DNA of 64,000 nt from Sphingobium sp. SYK-6 (GTDB taxonomy: Bacteria > Pseudomonadota > Alphaproteobacteria > Sphingomonadales > Sphingomonadaceae): positions 1,984,001 through 2,048,000 of the forward strand of contig NC_015976.1 of NCBI RefSeq assembly GCF_000283515.1, given 5' to 3'. This document shows, one piece after another, positions 32,934 to 42,827 of the stretch (positions are counted from its first letter, which is position 1; each line of letters begins with the position of its first letter). The notes beneath the pieces are model-generated. The model searched no databases, was not told where the DNA came from, and worked only from the letters and a program-made list of their open reading frames with translations. Both the position numbers and the translations under genes were made by a program.

Positions 32934-35900
32934 ATGCACGATTCTAACGATCAGGATTTCACGGCAGTCAATCCTAGCGACGCGAGTGTGAACGATCCGA
33001 CAATCGCCGCAGATATTGCAGGTAGCTTCACCTATGCCTCCTATCAGAATGCGATACCCGTCGTCCGATCCATCCAGATAGAAAATGCCGACGGACGCCA
33101 TCACGAAAATATCCGCGTTGATCTCACCTCATCGCCAGCGTTTCTGCGCGCTAAGTCCTGGACAATTGATCGACTTTTACCGGGCGACAACCTCCCGTTG
33201 GGCGATCGCAAGGTCGATCTCGACGCTGACTATCTAGCCGGACTGAATGAAGCCGAACGCGGCGAGATCACCCTGCGACTGTCGGCTGGTGATGCGGTGC
33301 TCGACGAACAGCGCTTTCCTGTCCGCCTGCTCGCCCGCGACGAATGGGGTGGCGTCGCCGACATGGCACAATTGTTGCCTGCGTTTGTGATGCCCAACGA
33401 CCCCGCCGTCGCCCGTATCCTGCGCAGCGCGGCCGACCGGCTGGCCGAACATGGGCATCCCAGCGGGCTGGACGGCTATCAATCGGGCGATCCGCAGCGC
33501 AGCTATATGCTCGCCGCAGCGATCTATTCGGCCGTTGCTGCGATGGCGATCCATTATGCCGAGCCACCGGCCAGCTTCGAGGATCGCGGGCAGAAAGTCC
33601 GACGGCCCGCTACGATTGCGGAAGAGCGGCTAGGCACCTGCCTGGATACGACGCTACTGATCGCTGCGGCCCTGGAAGGAGCCGGCCTGTATCCTGTAAT
33701 ATTGATGTTCCATGGACATGCGGCAGTGGGCGTCTGGCTAACGAAGCGGACTCTGGCCAACACGATCGAGACCGACCAGATGGAGGTTCGCAAGGCGCTG
33801 GCGTCGCGCGAGCTGATCGTGTTCGAGACGACCGGCGTCACCCATCGTCCAGCGATGGCCCTGGACGTGGCACAACGCGCTCTCGACCATCGCATGAGCG
33901 AGGAGGAAGCGCACGCCTTCGTCGCGGCCATCGATGTGCGGCGCGCGCGCAGCGGCGGCATAACTCCGCTCGCCTCCCATGAAGCATCGCGGCATGACGC
34001 TTCTGGGGAAGACGAAAGCGCAGTTGTTGCAGCACTGTCGTTGCCCGAAGCGCCATCTTTCAATGAACTGCCCGACCTTCAGGTCGAGGAGAAGCCGACG
34101 ACTGCCGCCGGTCGTATCGACCGCTGGCAGAAAAAGCTGCTCGACCTGACGCTTCGCAACCGGCTGTTGAACTTCCCGGAATCGAAGAAGACGATCCCTT
34201 TCCTGTGCACTGATGTCGCTTATCTCGAAGACAGGCTGGCGGACGGCGCTGCCATTCAGATTGTGTCGTTGCCACAGCAGAACCCGTTGGGCGAACGTGA
34301 CGCAGCTCTGTATCGCGAGGTGCATGGCCGCGATCTCCAGCGCGGTTTCGCGGCCGAAGCCCTGCAACGGGACGAGTTACCGTCGCCGCTGGACGCCCCC
34401 CAGCTCGAAGCACGGCTGATCGACCTATATCGGCAGGTGCGCAACGATTTCGCCGAGGGCGGCGCCAACACCCTGTTCCTGGCGGTCGGATTTCTGCGTT
34501 GGAAGAAGAAGCCGGAAGACGAGCGTAGCTATCGCGCACCGTTGCTGCTGGTTCCCGTCAAGCTGGAGCGACGCAGCGCAAGTGCGCCCTTCCGCCTGCG
34601 TTTCCATGAAGATGAGCCGCGCTTCAACGCGACGCTCCTCCAGTTTCTGGAACGCGACTTCGACCTCAGGTTGCACCAGTTCAGCGGAGATTTGCCCCTA
34701 GATGACAGTGGCGTCGATGTGCCTCGCGTGCTGGCGATGATGCGTCAGGCGGTGCGCGACGTTCCCGGCATGGAGGTCGTCGACGACACCGCGCTGTCGA
34801 CGTTCAGCTTCGCCAAGTTCCTCATGTGGAAGGATCTGGTTGAGCGCACCGAAGCATTGCGCGAAAACCGGGTCGTTCGCCACCTCATCGACACGCCGGA
34901 CAAGCCGTTCGGTGGGGGTGACGGCCAACCTGCGATCCGCGACGAACGTGACCTTGATCGCGTCTATGCACCGGCAGATATCATCAGCCTGTTGCCGTCC
35001 GACTCTTCACAGACCGCCGCCAGCCTGGCTGCCGCGGAAGGGCGCGATTTCGTCATCGTGGGACCGCCGGGTACAGGCAAGAGCCAGACCATCGCGAACA
35101 TGATCGCCAATTGCCTGGGCGTCGGGAAGACCGTGCTGTTCGTGGCGGAAAAGACGGCCGCCCTCGACGTCGTCTATCGCCGACTGCGTGAACATGGGCT
35201 GGGCGATCAGTGTATCGAACTACATTCCAGCAAGGCCGACCGGCGCCATTTCCTGGCGCAGCTCAAGGCAGCGTGGGAGCATGGCGGGCGCGTTGATCCT
35301 GCGGAATGGATCGCCGTCAACGAGCGGCTGAAGCTGCGCCGTGATACGCTCAACGCCTATGTGGAGGCATTGCACAGGCCTTCGCCCAACGGCTGGACGC
35401 CCTATCTTGCGCTCGGCGTCGCGTTGCGCGAGGCTGACGCCTCTGCCCCGGAGCTTGGCTGGCCACGCGGGCAAATGCATGACACGCAGGCATTGGCGAC
35501 CCTGGAAGAACTGGCGGGAGAGTTAGGCCTGGTCTTCGCGTCCGTCGAACGACGGCCAGCGCTTGACCTTGTCGATATAGAAGAGACCGGCGCAGCAGGG
35601 CAAGACGAACTGATCGCCGCCGCACAGTCGCTGCGCAACGCCGCCGATCTGCTGATCGGTGGCATCGACGCATTGCGCGGTGCCATCGGACTTGGCAGCG
35701 GCAATCAGCCGGTTGAAACTGAGATTGCGACATTCGCCAGTCTGGCTGAAGCGATGGAGGCTGGTCGCGACCGCGATATTTCCATCGCATTTGATCCCGG
35801 ATTTGCGCGATCGAAGGACGATCTGGCCGCGTTGATGGTCGCGATCGGCAAATATCGGGACGCCGAAAGGCAACTCGCTGCATCCTATCCGCGGGATGGT

Positions 35901-38900
35901 GTGCGGGCGATAGAGACCGAGGCACTCGATCGCCAATGGCGCGAAGCAAATGCCTCCCTCTGGCCGTTTTCGGCGTTGGGCAAGCGCAAAGTGACGCACC
36001 TGCTCCAGAGCTATGCTGATGCAGGTGCGGCCGACCCTGAAAGCGATCTTGCCCAGCTTCACACCATGAAGCAGCAGTTGACGGAAATCGACGCAACACC
36101 ATTGGCCGGTCGACCGCTGCCGTTGGCTGGCCTCGATACAGATCTGGGCGCCGTTGCTGACATCCTCGATCACGCAGCGCGACTGCGTGCGGCGCTGCGT
36201 TTCGACGGTCGCGATGCGGGCGCGGTGGAGGCCGCCACCCAGCGGATCGCTGGAGCGTTGCGCGAACGCGATCAGGGTGATCGCCTCTGGCAGTCCAGCG
36301 CCAAGCTGCTGGCAGCGCGACAAGGCTTTAACGACGCGCGAAGCCGCTTCGCCAAAGCGGCAGGACGCGACATTGCGCTTGAAGCCACGCCGGACGCTCT
36401 GGCTACCCTCTCAGCATCGCTCATGGCACTTGTGGATGCACGTCACTTGCTGCGCGATTGGTCAGCCTGGTGCCGCATCCGCAACCGGGCGATCGCTTCC
36501 GGGCTTGGCGCGCTGGTCGAGCAGATTGAGGCTGGAGCCGTGGCTGCGGATGGCGCCCGCAAGGCGTTCCGGCTAGGCTATGCCCGCTGGTGGCTGCCCA
36601 TGGTGTTGGACAGCGATCCGGTGCTTCGCGATTTCCGGCGCTTCCAGCATGAGAACGCGATTGCCGAATTTCGTGAGATCGACGATCTGGTCCGCACCCA
36701 TGCCACAGGTCGCGTGATCGGCGCGCTCGCTCACAACCTGCCTCCGGTGCAAAGCGTGCCGCGCAATTCCGAACTGGGCCTGCTGCGCTATCAGATGGAG
36801 TTGCAGCGTCCGAGCCAGTCGATCCGCGACATGATCGGCAAGATGCCGGAGACTTTCTCTAAGCTTGCCCCGTGCATGCTGATGTCGCCGCTGTCGATCG
36901 CGCAATATCTGCCCCCCAATCAGGCCCTGTTCGATGTCGTCATCTTCGACGAGGCATCCCAAATCACGACGTGGGATGCGGTCGGCGCGATCGCGCGCGG
37001 GCGCCAGACGATTATCGTTGGTGATCCCAAGCAGCTGCCGCCGACCAACTTCTTCGGCAGCAACGACGATGACGAGGATGTCGCCGACCATGAGCGGGAT
37101 ATGGAGAGCATCCTCGACGAGGCGAAGGCGTCGGGCATCCCGGTTCGCGACCTGCGCTGGCATTATCGTAGCCGTAGCGAGTCCCTGATCGCCTTCTCCA
37201 ACAACCATTATTATCAGAACCGGCTCGTCACATTCCCATCGCCTCAGGTGGACGACCGCGCGGTGCGTCTGCGCAAGGTGCCGAACGGCGTTTACGATCG
37301 TGGCAAGAGCCGGACCAACCGGATCGAAGCGCAGGCTGTTGCGGACGAGGCGGTTTCCCGCATGCGCGGATGGCTAGAGCTTCCAGTAAAGAGCCGACCG
37401 ACACTCGGCATCATCACCTTCAATGCGCAACAGCAGTCGCTGATCCTCGACCTGCTGGATGTGGCCCGGCGTGATGAACCTGCGCTTGAATGGTTCTTTG
37501 CAGATGAGCGGGTCGAGGCGACCATCGTCAAGAACCTGGAGAATGTCCAAGGCGACGAGCGCGACGTCATCCTGTTTTCCATCACCTTCTGGAAGGATGC
37601 AGCGGGCAAGCTGACGATGGACTTCGGCGCGCTCAATCGCGACGGCGGCGAGCGCCGGCTGAACGTAGCCGTTACGCGTGCACGGCAGGAACTGATCGTC
37701 TTTTCAGGCTTCACCGCCGACCAGATCGATCCGACGCGGACCAAGGCGCTCGCGGTGCATCATCTCAAGACCTTCCTCGACTATGCGGAGCGCGGCGCGA
37801 TCGCACTGCCGGCCCAGAGCGCGGGTTCGGTGGGCGGCTTCGAGTCGCCCTTCGAGGAGGCAGTGGCCGCGCAGCTGGAGCAACGAGGGTGGCAGGTCGT
37901 GCCGCAGGTCGGCATCTCGGGCTTTCGGATTGACCTGGGCGTTCGGCATCCGGACCTGCCCGGCGCGTATCTCGCCGGTGTCGAATGTGATGGCGCATCC
38001 TATCATAGCGCGGCGACCGCACGTGATCGCGACAAAGTGCGCGAACAGGTTCTGACAGGTCTCGGTTGGAACATGCTCCGCGTCTGGTCGACCGACTGGT
38101 GGTATGATGCCACAGGTTGCGCGGATCGGCTGCATGTGGCGCTGGAAGCGCTGCTAGAGACAAGCCGCGCGGCGGAACCAGACGGCAGCATCACTGCACA
38201 TTGGGACATGGGGCACGAGGTCGAGGGGATTGAGGAAATCCGCGACGACGAGGCGGCGGCGCGTGTCGAGGAGGTAGCCCCCGCGCCCATGCCGATCGAG
38301 ATCGAGCTGGTGTCGGCAGAGATTTCTGCCCCCGTCATGCCGGTCAGGATTACCGAAGCGACAGAGGTTCCCGCCTCCATCCCTGTCGCACCAGACGATC
38401 CAGACGGCCGTTATAACATCACCGATCTGACAGGATTTACAGCCGATCCTGACCAGTTTTACGATTTCGCCTATCGGGACACCCTGCGCGCGATGGTCGC
38501 CGCCGTGATCGAAACCGAAAGCCCGCTGCGCACCGATATATTATGTCAGCGCGTCGCCCGCGCGCACGGCTGGCTGCGCACGGGCGGCAAGATTCGCGAG
38601 CGGATCGACATGCACCTGCGCGACTATGATCGGACTCAGGAATCGAGCGGCGAATTCATCTGGAAGATCGGCGCCGTCGCAGATTTCCATCCCTATCGCC
38701 CTCCCCATAGCGACGAAGCGCGCCGGGCAATCCCGGATATTCCACTCGCGGAGCTATCGGCGGTCGTCCGGGACAATCCGGACCTGCTCGAAGAGCCGGA
38801 TCCTGCGCGCGAGCTGGCCCGGATGCTGGGGGTCGAGCGCCTGGCAGCCGGATCGCGTACCCGGCTAGACGAGGCGATCACGCGCGGCCGTGGCAGTGAC

Positions 38901-38942
38901 ACGGCCGTGCCGAACACTTCTGCCATACCCGGAGTGGAATGA
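32934..38942 (+). CDS. DUF4011-helicase-Vsr-DUF3320 protein, candidate single-gene antiphage defence factor
   Basis: 2002 residues. The N-terminal region has a transglutaminase-like motif (G-T-C-L-D-T, C236, then G-H-A-A-V-G-V-W). It is followed by DUF4011 (R-I-D-R-W-Q-K-K-L-L-D-L-T-L-R-N-R-L-L). A superfamily-1 helicase has Walker A G-P-P-G-T-G-K-S at 710-717, Walker B F-D-E-A-S (D1339, E1340), G-D-P-K-Q-L-P-P and a C-terminal V-A-V-T-R-A-R. Then comes a Vsr/MTES-type endonuclease (F-R-I-D-L-G, D1667; V-E-C-D-G, E1684) and a C-terminal DUF3320. This order matches proteins reported as antiphage (hhe-type) systems. ATG 32934 has GGAGGGGG just upstream. An IS5 lies upstream and a truncated sbcD-like gene two bases downstream. 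Confidence 0.85.
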   Translation: MHDSNDQDFTAVNPSDASVNDPTIAADIAGSFTYASYQNAIPVVRSIQIENADGRHHENIRVDLTSSPAFLRAKSWTIDRLLPGDNLPLGDRKVDLDADYLAGLNEAERGEITLRLSAGDAVLDEQRFPVRLLARDEWGGVADMAQLLPAFVMPNDPAVARILRSAADRLAEHGHPSGLDGYQSGDPQRSYMLAAAIYSAVAAMAIHYAEPPASFEDRGQKVRRPATIAEERLGTCLDTTLLIAAALEGAGLYPVILMFHGHAAVGVWLTKRTLANTIETDQMEVRKALASRELIVFETTGVTHRPAMALDVAQRALDHRMSEEEAHAFVAAIDVRRARSGGITPLASHEASRHDASGEDESAVVAALSLPEAPSFNELPDLQVEEKPTTAAGRIDRWQKKLLDLTLRNRLLNFPESKKTIPFLCTDVAYLEDRLADGAAIQIVSLPQQNPLGERDAALYREVHGRDLQRGFAAEALQRDELPSPLDAPQLEARLIDLYRQVRNDFAEGGANTLFLAVGFLRWKKKPEDERSYRAPLLLVPVKLERRSASAPFRLRFHEDEPRFNATLLQFLERDFDLRLHQFSGDLPLDDSGVDVPRVLAMMRQAVRDVPGMEVVDDTALSTFSFAKFLMWKDLVERTEALRENRVVRHLIDTPDKPFGGGDGQPAIRDERDLDRVYAPADIISLLPSDSSQTAASLAAAEGRDFVIVGPPGTGKSQTIANMIANCLGVGKTVLFVAEKTAALDVVYRRLREHGLGDQCIELHSSKADRRHFLAQLKAAWEHGGRVDPAEWIAVNERLKLRRDTLNAYVEALHRPSPNGWTPYLALGVALREADASAPELGWPRGQMHDTQALATLEELAGELGLVFASVERRPALDLVDIEETGAAGQDELIAAAQSLRNAADLLIGGIDALRGAIGLGSGNQPVETEIATFASLAEAMEAGRDRDISIAFDPGFARSKDDLAALMVAIGKYRDAERQLAASYPRDGVRAIETEALDRQWREANASLWPFSALGKRKVTHLLQSYADAGAADPESDLAQLHTMKQQLTEIDATPLAGRPLPLAGLDTDLGAVADILDHAARLRAALRFDGRDAGAVEAATQRIAGALRERDQGDRLWQSSAKLLAARQGFNDARSRFAKAAGRDIALEATPDALATLSASLMALVDARHLLRDWSAWCRIRNRAIASGLGALVEQIEAGAVAADGARKAFRLGYARWWLPMVLDSDPVLRDFRRFQHENAIAEFREIDDLVRTHATGRVIGALAHNLPPVQSVPRNSELGLLRYQMELQRPSQSIRDMIGKMPETFSKLAPCMLMSPLSIAQYLPPNQALFDVVIFDEASQITTWDAVGAIARGRQTIIVGDPKQLPPTNFFGSNDDDEDVADHERDMESILDEAKASGIPVRDLRWHYRSRSESLIAFSNNHYYQNRLVTFPSPQVDDRAVRLRKVPNGVYDRGKSRTNRIEAQAVADEAVSRMRGWLELPVKSRPTLGIITFNAQQQSLILDLLDVARRDEPALEWFFADERVEATIVKNLENVQGDERDVILFSITFWKDAAGKLTMDFGALNRDGGERRLNVAVTRARQELIVFSGFTADQIDPTRTKALAVHHLKTFLDYAERGAIALPAQSAGSVGGFESPFEEAVAAQLEQRGWQVVPQVGISGFRIDLGVRHPDLPGAYLAGVECDGASYHSAATARDRDKVREQVLTGLGWNMLRVWSTDWWYDATGCADRLHVALEALLETSRAAEPDGSITAHWDMGHEVEGIEEIRDDEAAARVEEVAPAPMPIEIELVSAEISAPVMPVRITEATEVPASIPVAPDDPDGRYNITDLTGFTADPDQFYDFAYRDTLRAMVAAVIETESPLRTDILCQRVARAHGWLRTGGKIRERIDMHLRDYDRTQESSGEFIWKIGAVADFHPYRPPHSDEARRAIPDIPLAELSAVVRDNPDLLEEPDPARELARMLGVERLAAGSRTRLDEAITRGRGSDTAVPNTSAIPGVE

Positions 38943-38944
38943 GC

Positions 38945-39067
38945 ATGGCGCGCTTCATACACTCGAGCGACCTCCATCTGGGCAAGCGCTTCGGAAACTT
39001 CTCCGGCGGTTCCGTGCCCGCGAATATGATCGTCTGTTCGCCGCGATGCTGCGCCGCGAGAGCATAA
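38945..39067 (+). pseudogene. Truncated SbcD/Mre11-like nuclease gene (first ~19 codons)
   Basis: Beginning 2 bases after the helicase stop codon, the frame encodes M-A-R-F-I-H-S-S-D-L-H-L-G-K-R-F-G-N-F, the N-terminal phosphoesterase motif (D-x-H of Mre11/SbcD family). After about codon 20 the similarity stops and a TAA follows at 39065. From that point the DNA belongs to the oppositely oriented beta-propeller gene. So a deletion or recombination cut this gene, which was evidently the next member of the helicase operon. Confidence 0.7.
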
Positions 39068-39378
39068 ATATGCGGTCGCGCAATCCCGTTCATGGAAGGC
39101 TCGAAGGTGAAGCCTCCGTCGCGACTTACATAGAGGCCCTGGTTCCAATGTGTTCCGGCAAGTATGAGTCCCGATCGTGGCTCATACAGGATTGCGCTGA
39201 TATGCTTGTCGTCCAGCGCGGAGCCACGCAGCGCCCAGTCCGCTTCGGCTCCCCCGCGTTCGAAGATCTTCACGCCCTTCAACGTCGCCGCCAGGAGACG
39301 CGTCGCCACCCGGTCGTCACTCGTCACTGTACTTCCGTTGCACGACAAGACGGCGATAGCAGGCATCGCATTTGCCAT
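39005..39378 (-). pseudogene. Truncated WD40/YVTN/BNR-type beta-propeller protein
   Basis: Read leftward from ATG 39378 (AAGGAAG upstream), it begins like BNR-repeat glycosidase-like propeller proteins: one blade with L-L-A-A-T-L-K-G-V-K-I-F, then G-L-I-L-A-G-T-H-W-N-Q-G-L-Y-V-S-R-D-G-G-F-T-F (an Asp-box-like S-x-D-x-G-x-x-F). Around F-A-G-T-E-P-P the sequence runs into the antisense of the sbcD-like remnant and helicase end; the frame stays open to 38878 but is no longer native. Operator GTTGGTATATCAAC sits 79 bases upstream. Confidence 0.65.
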
Positions 39379-39456
39379 GATCTTGCTTCCTTATCGATGG
39401 TAATGGGCGGACCCGGCAAGGGCTTTGATTGCACTTGCCAATCATGCCCGATCCCT

Positions 39457-39470
39457 GTTGGTATATCAAC
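39457..39470. promoter_or_regulatory. Regulon-C operator copy 1 (GTTGGTATATCAAC)
   Basis: A 14-base element with palindromic GTTG/CAAC arms, upstream of the leftward beta-propeller remnant. It is one of four near-identical copies between 39.4 and 50.5 kb. Confidence 0.6.
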
Positions 39471-39539
39471 TTGTGATTTCATAAGGCAAGCGTTCGACGT
39501 CACGCCCGATCCCGACAAGCAGGCAAATCCGCCAAGCGA

Positions 39540-40661
39540 TCAACCATCGGCGGGCACGGCAGCCGAGGAGAAATGCGTGGTAGATTCTTCCGGAGAAGGC
39601 TTACTCCTCGCTGGTTGCTTTTCTTGCTCGATCAGCTTCGCCAGCAGGCGCCGAGCGGATATCGGGGCGGCGTCGGTCTGCAGGAGAACGGGATTGAGGT
39701 GATGGATATCGGTGACCGGTCCCATTCGGCGCTGAACTGCCTCGATTATGGGCTCGTCCTCCCTCCGAAAGGCCTGGTCGAACATCTCCAATAGCGCATC
39801 GTCGACGTCCTTGTCCTCGGTTCGCTGATTGCGTCCGTTGACGAAGAAATAGTGACAGCTGAGTTCGGTCTCAGGGGTGATGAAATGAAGCTGTGGGATC
39901 AACGCCCCCTCCTCCTCCGGTGTGTCCATCTCCCATGTTCCGGCGTCGAAATCGATCATTGCCGGCGGGTACCAGGTCATGTGGGTTTTGGCGTTAACAA
40001 GTACATCTTCGCCGACACCGAAAAGACGCCGTGCGGCGGCCGGCGCGGGCAGGCCGGTGCGGAGGCGATAATTCAGGATCGACCGTTCCTGCCGCTCGAG
40101 CCTCGTGGTCGTGGCCGCAAGTGCCTGTTCGGCATCGACACCCTTTATGGCGAAGCCTGGATGGATAAATTGCGCGTGGCTGAGATCGAGAAGGTTGTCG
40201 ATTACGAGCTGGTAATTGCCTTCGACGTGCAGCAAGCCCTTTACGAGCCGGTAGCGGTCCGTTTCCTCGAGGAATTTCACCTTTGGAAGGATCGCCTCGT
40301 CGGCGAACCCCGGATCGCCGGGCCAAAACCAGAGGATTCCGTATTTTTCCATGACAGGATAGGCCCGTACGGCAGCAGCCCGCAGCGGACCGCCACCCTT
40401 CATATGCGGGTTATGAGAACAGGCGCCGGTACGGTCGAAGCGGAGACCATGATAGGGGCATTCGATCTCATCGCCGACCGTCTTGCCAAGCGAAAGGGGC
40501 GCAAATCGATGAGGGCAGCGATCCTGTAGCAGTATCGGCCGCCCCGCACTGTCCCGATAGATCATCAGATCCTGGTCGAGCAGCTTGCGGGCCAGTGGCT
40601 TTTCGCCGACTTCGTCGGAGAATGCCGCTGCGTACCAGACATTTTCAAGATAGATGCTCAT
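39540..40661 (-). CDS. VanA-type Rieske non-heme iron oxygenase, copy 1
   Basis: 373 residues. A Rieske [2Fe-2S] domain has C49-x-H51 (R-C-P-H-R-F-A-P-L) and C68-x2-H71 (E-C-P-Y-H-G-L). The catalytic domain shows the mononuclear iron site with D159, H162 and H167 in D-N-L-L-D-L-S-H-A-Q-F-I-H. Size and motifs match the vanillate O-demethylase / aromatic O-demethylase oxygenase group, which takes electrons from a separate VanB-type reductase; none is encoded here. Start 40661 (M-S-I-Y-L-E-N-V-W) matches its paralogue at 56746-57825. It lies downstream of the flavin monooxygenase gene, probably in one operon. The substrate is unknown. Confidence 0.87.
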   Translation of the reverse strand: MSIYLENVWYAAAFSDEVGEKPLARKLLDQDLMIYRDSAGRPILLQDRCPHRFAPLSLGKTVGDEIECPYHGLRFDRTGACSHNPHMKGGGPLRAAAVRAYPVMEKYGILWFWPGDPGFADEAILPKVKFLEETDRYRLVKGLLHVEGNYQLVIDNLLDLSHAQFIHPGFAIKGVDAEQALAATTTRLERQERSILNYRLRTGLPAPAAARRLFGVGEDVLVNAKTHMTWYPPAMIDFDAGTWEMDTPEEEGALIPQLHFITPETELSCHYFFVNGRNQRTEDKDVDDALLEMFDQAFRREDEPIIEAVQRRMGPVTDIHHLNPVLLQTDAAPISARRLLAKLIEQEKQPARSKPSPEESTTHFSSAAVPADG

Positions 40662-40897
40662 CTCGTTTCTCTCGATCACCATTCATCGCATTGCGCCTGA
40701 ATGCCCTCCAGAGTTGGGAAGACATATCGCTAGGATTAGTGGTAGTTCTTCCCATGTTCATATTTGGAAATCGAAATATATTTCAGCCAAGTCACTAAAT
40801 TTCCATCCATCGTCCCCGGCGAAATAGTCTATCGGGCTTAGGCCCGGGGCCGTGCATCGCGCCCCTCCCGGCGTCACGGCTCTTGAAAGCGGCATTT

Positions 40898-42139
40898 TTA
40901 CATTGGCGGCTTTTTCGAGGGAATAATATAGGGCTGCGCCGGCAGGCCGAGACGGGCAAGGCCGTAATCGACCATGGCCTTATTTTCCGTGAAACCGATA
41001 TGCTGTGCGGCCGAGTTGATATCGCGCCAGAAGCGCTGGAAGGACGAATTTTCGTAGATGACGGAGCCACCGGAAAGCGCATAGAGATCATTGATGGCCT
41101 TACGGCATGCCTGGATGGCCCAGCACCAGTTTCGAGGAAGCTCTTTCCTCTCGAGTTCGCCGAACTCCTCTGGACTGGTCACCCGATCGATTTTGGCTGC
41201 ATCCGAGATAACGACGGAGATCGCGGCATCGACGATCACCGAGGCTCGCGAGAGTTCCGTGAGCATTGCGTCCCGGCCGGCCGGGGGCGAAACATTGTTT
41301 TCGAGCGAGGCCTGCAAGCTGTCGGCAAAGGATTTCACGGCTCCGCGCGCCATTCCCAGCGGCGCCCCGGCGATGGAAAAGGGCGTCACAGTCCCGAACG
41401 GAAGTCGGTAGATCGGCTTGTTGTGGAAGATCGCGCCCGGAGCGAGACCTCCCACCATATCTGTCACCAAGACACTTCTGTGTTCGGGTATGAAGGCATC
41501 CGCAACCTTTATCGACCGGCTGCCGGTGCCCCGCATTCCAACGGTGAACCAGTCATCCACGATCTCGATGTCAGACCGGGGCAGAAGGAAGAAGCGCTGT
41601 TCGACCTGGCCATCCTTCCGGGTCACGGGAGCGCTGGCAATGATCCAATCCGCGAAATCGACACCACTGCAGAAACGGCCGGAACCGCCTTTAAGGATAA
41701 ACCCTCCCTCCGCTACGCTCACATCGGCCGACAAGCGGAAAAGGGTCGCCATCAGTGCGCCGGGCAGGGCTGCCACCTCTTCCTGGGCTTTAGCCGGGAA
41801 GAGGTTCAACATCCAACTGTGGCCCGCCAGAACGCCGAAGACCCAACCCGTCGAACCACAGGCTTCGGCAATTTCAATCGTGACGCGGACAAGCGCCTCT
41901 ACGCCGACCTCGGATCCACCGAACTTGCGCGAGCCGACCAATCCGAAAAGGCCGCCGCGCTTGAGATCGGCGATAGACACGTCGGATATCTTCCGCTCCG
42001 CCTCCACGTCCGCACATCGTGCCGCTATGTCGGCTTTCAGTTCCCTCGCGCCTTCTACGGCCTCCTCAAGCGACCTCAGGATCCGAGGGCCTTGAACGGG
42101 GCTCGCTTCCGGCAAACCTATGTCCGACGCGAGTTGCAT
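40898..42139 (-). CDS. Acyl-CoA-dehydrogenase-fold flavin monooxygenase (group D, HsaA/DszC/HpaH-like)
   Basis: About 413 residues with an acyl-CoA dehydrogenase fold but features of two-component flavin monooxygenases: A-C-G-S-T-G-W-V-F-G-V near residue 105, S-G-R-F-C-S-G-V-D-F-A-D-W in the mid beta domain and G-T-G-S-R-S-I-K-V. A C-terminal R-F-W-R-D-I-N-S-A-A-Q-H segment follows. These enzymes hydroxylate phenols or sulfur/nitrogen heterocycles using reduced flavin from a separate reductase, which is not seen here. ATG 42139 has AAAGGA 9 bases upstream; ATG 42148 is an alternative. Operator copy 2 lies 58 bases upstream. Confidence 0.82.
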   Translation of the reverse strand: MQLASDIGLPEASPVQGPRILRSLEEAVEGARELKADIAARCADVEAERKISDVSIADLKRGGLFGLVGSRKFGGSEVGVEALVRVTIEIAEACGSTGWVFGVLAGHSWMLNLFPAKAQEEVAALPGALMATLFRLSADVSVAEGGFILKGGSGRFCSGVDFADWIIASAPVTRKDGQVEQRFFLLPRSDIEIVDDWFTVGMRGTGSRSIKVADAFIPEHRSVLVTDMVGGLAPGAIFHNKPIYRLPFGTVTPFSIAGAPLGMARGAVKSFADSLQASLENNVSPPAGRDAMLTELSRASVIVDAAISVVISDAAKIDRVTSPEEFGELERKELPRNWCWAIQACRKAINDLYALSGGSVIYENSSFQRFWRDINSAAQHIGFTENKAMVDYGLARLGLPAQPYIIPSKKPPM

Positions 42140-42196
42140 ACGCAGCATTCCTTTATTGGTGAACCTTGTTGATCGGAGCTTTCCTGCCATTATTAT

Positions 42197-42210
42197 GTTG
42201 GTATGTCAAC
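42197..42210. promoter_or_regulatory. Regulon-C operator copy 2 (GTTGGTATGTCAAC)
   Basis: Identical to copy 3. It lies upstream of the leftward flavin monooxygenase-Rieske operon. Confidence 0.65.
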
Positions 42211-42431
42211 CAAACGGGACGGATGCCTCGCTCCCCGTCGTCGAACCAGTGCGGATTGGGATACTCGGCGATGGCCCGCGGTCGAGTCCATCAAATGCAT
42301 GGCGGAAGGACGCTGTGTAACCGTGGGCTGCAGGCCGCCTTGCACGGCGCGGGATTGAGGCGCTGATAGCCGCTCCTTTTGATGGGGTGGCCTGGATGGA
42401 CGGTAGCGAGGCGGAGCGAGCAAGTAGTCAT

Positions 42432-42827
42432 ATGAGTGGTCATATGACTACTCGGATTGAGGTCGTGGGCCGGGTGTCCGGCCGCCGTCGCTGGACGGTG
42501 GAGCAGAAGCTGGCGATCCTGCGGGATGCGTTTGGGCCGGAGGGTTCGGTCCGCGCAGCGTGCGACCGGCATGAGGTTGGCAGCGGCTCGATCTACACGT
42601 GGCGCCGACAGGCGATGTCGGGAGAACTGACCGGCGTCCGGCCACCGGCCTTGCCGGCATTCTCCGAGGTTGAGGTTGCGGATCCGGTCGTCCGCGATGT
42701 TGCACCGTCGGTGCCATCGCGTTGCGGGCAGATCGGCATCGAACTGCCGACGGGTGTCCGCCTGACCGTGGATGCGATGGTCGATGCCGACGCCCTTGCC
42801 CGGGTGATCGCCGTGCTCGGCCGATGA
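42432..42827 (+). CDS. tnpA: IS66 accessory protein TnpA
   Basis: About 131 residues. The N-terminal helix-turn-helix of the IS66 Orf2/TnpA family is visible: R-R-W-T-V-E-Q-K-L-A-I-L-R-D-A-F, then A-C-D-R-H-E-V-G-S-G-S-I-Y-T-W-R-R. The C-terminal part ends V-D-A-D-A-L-A-R-V-I-A-V-L. ATG 42387 is an in-frame alternative. The stop codon overlaps the tnpB start (ATGA). Confidence 0.85.
   Translation: MSGHMTTRIEVVGRVSGRRRWTVEQKLAILRDAFGPEGSVRAACDRHEVGSGSIYTWRRQAMSGELTGVRPPALPAFSEVEVADPVVRDVAPSVPSRCGQIGIELPTGVRLTVDAMVDADALARVIAVLGR

Noticed and set aside
38878..39004. C-terminal end of the leftward beta-propeller frame
   Set aside because: This part is antisense of the helicase end and sbcD start, so it is not native protein sequence.
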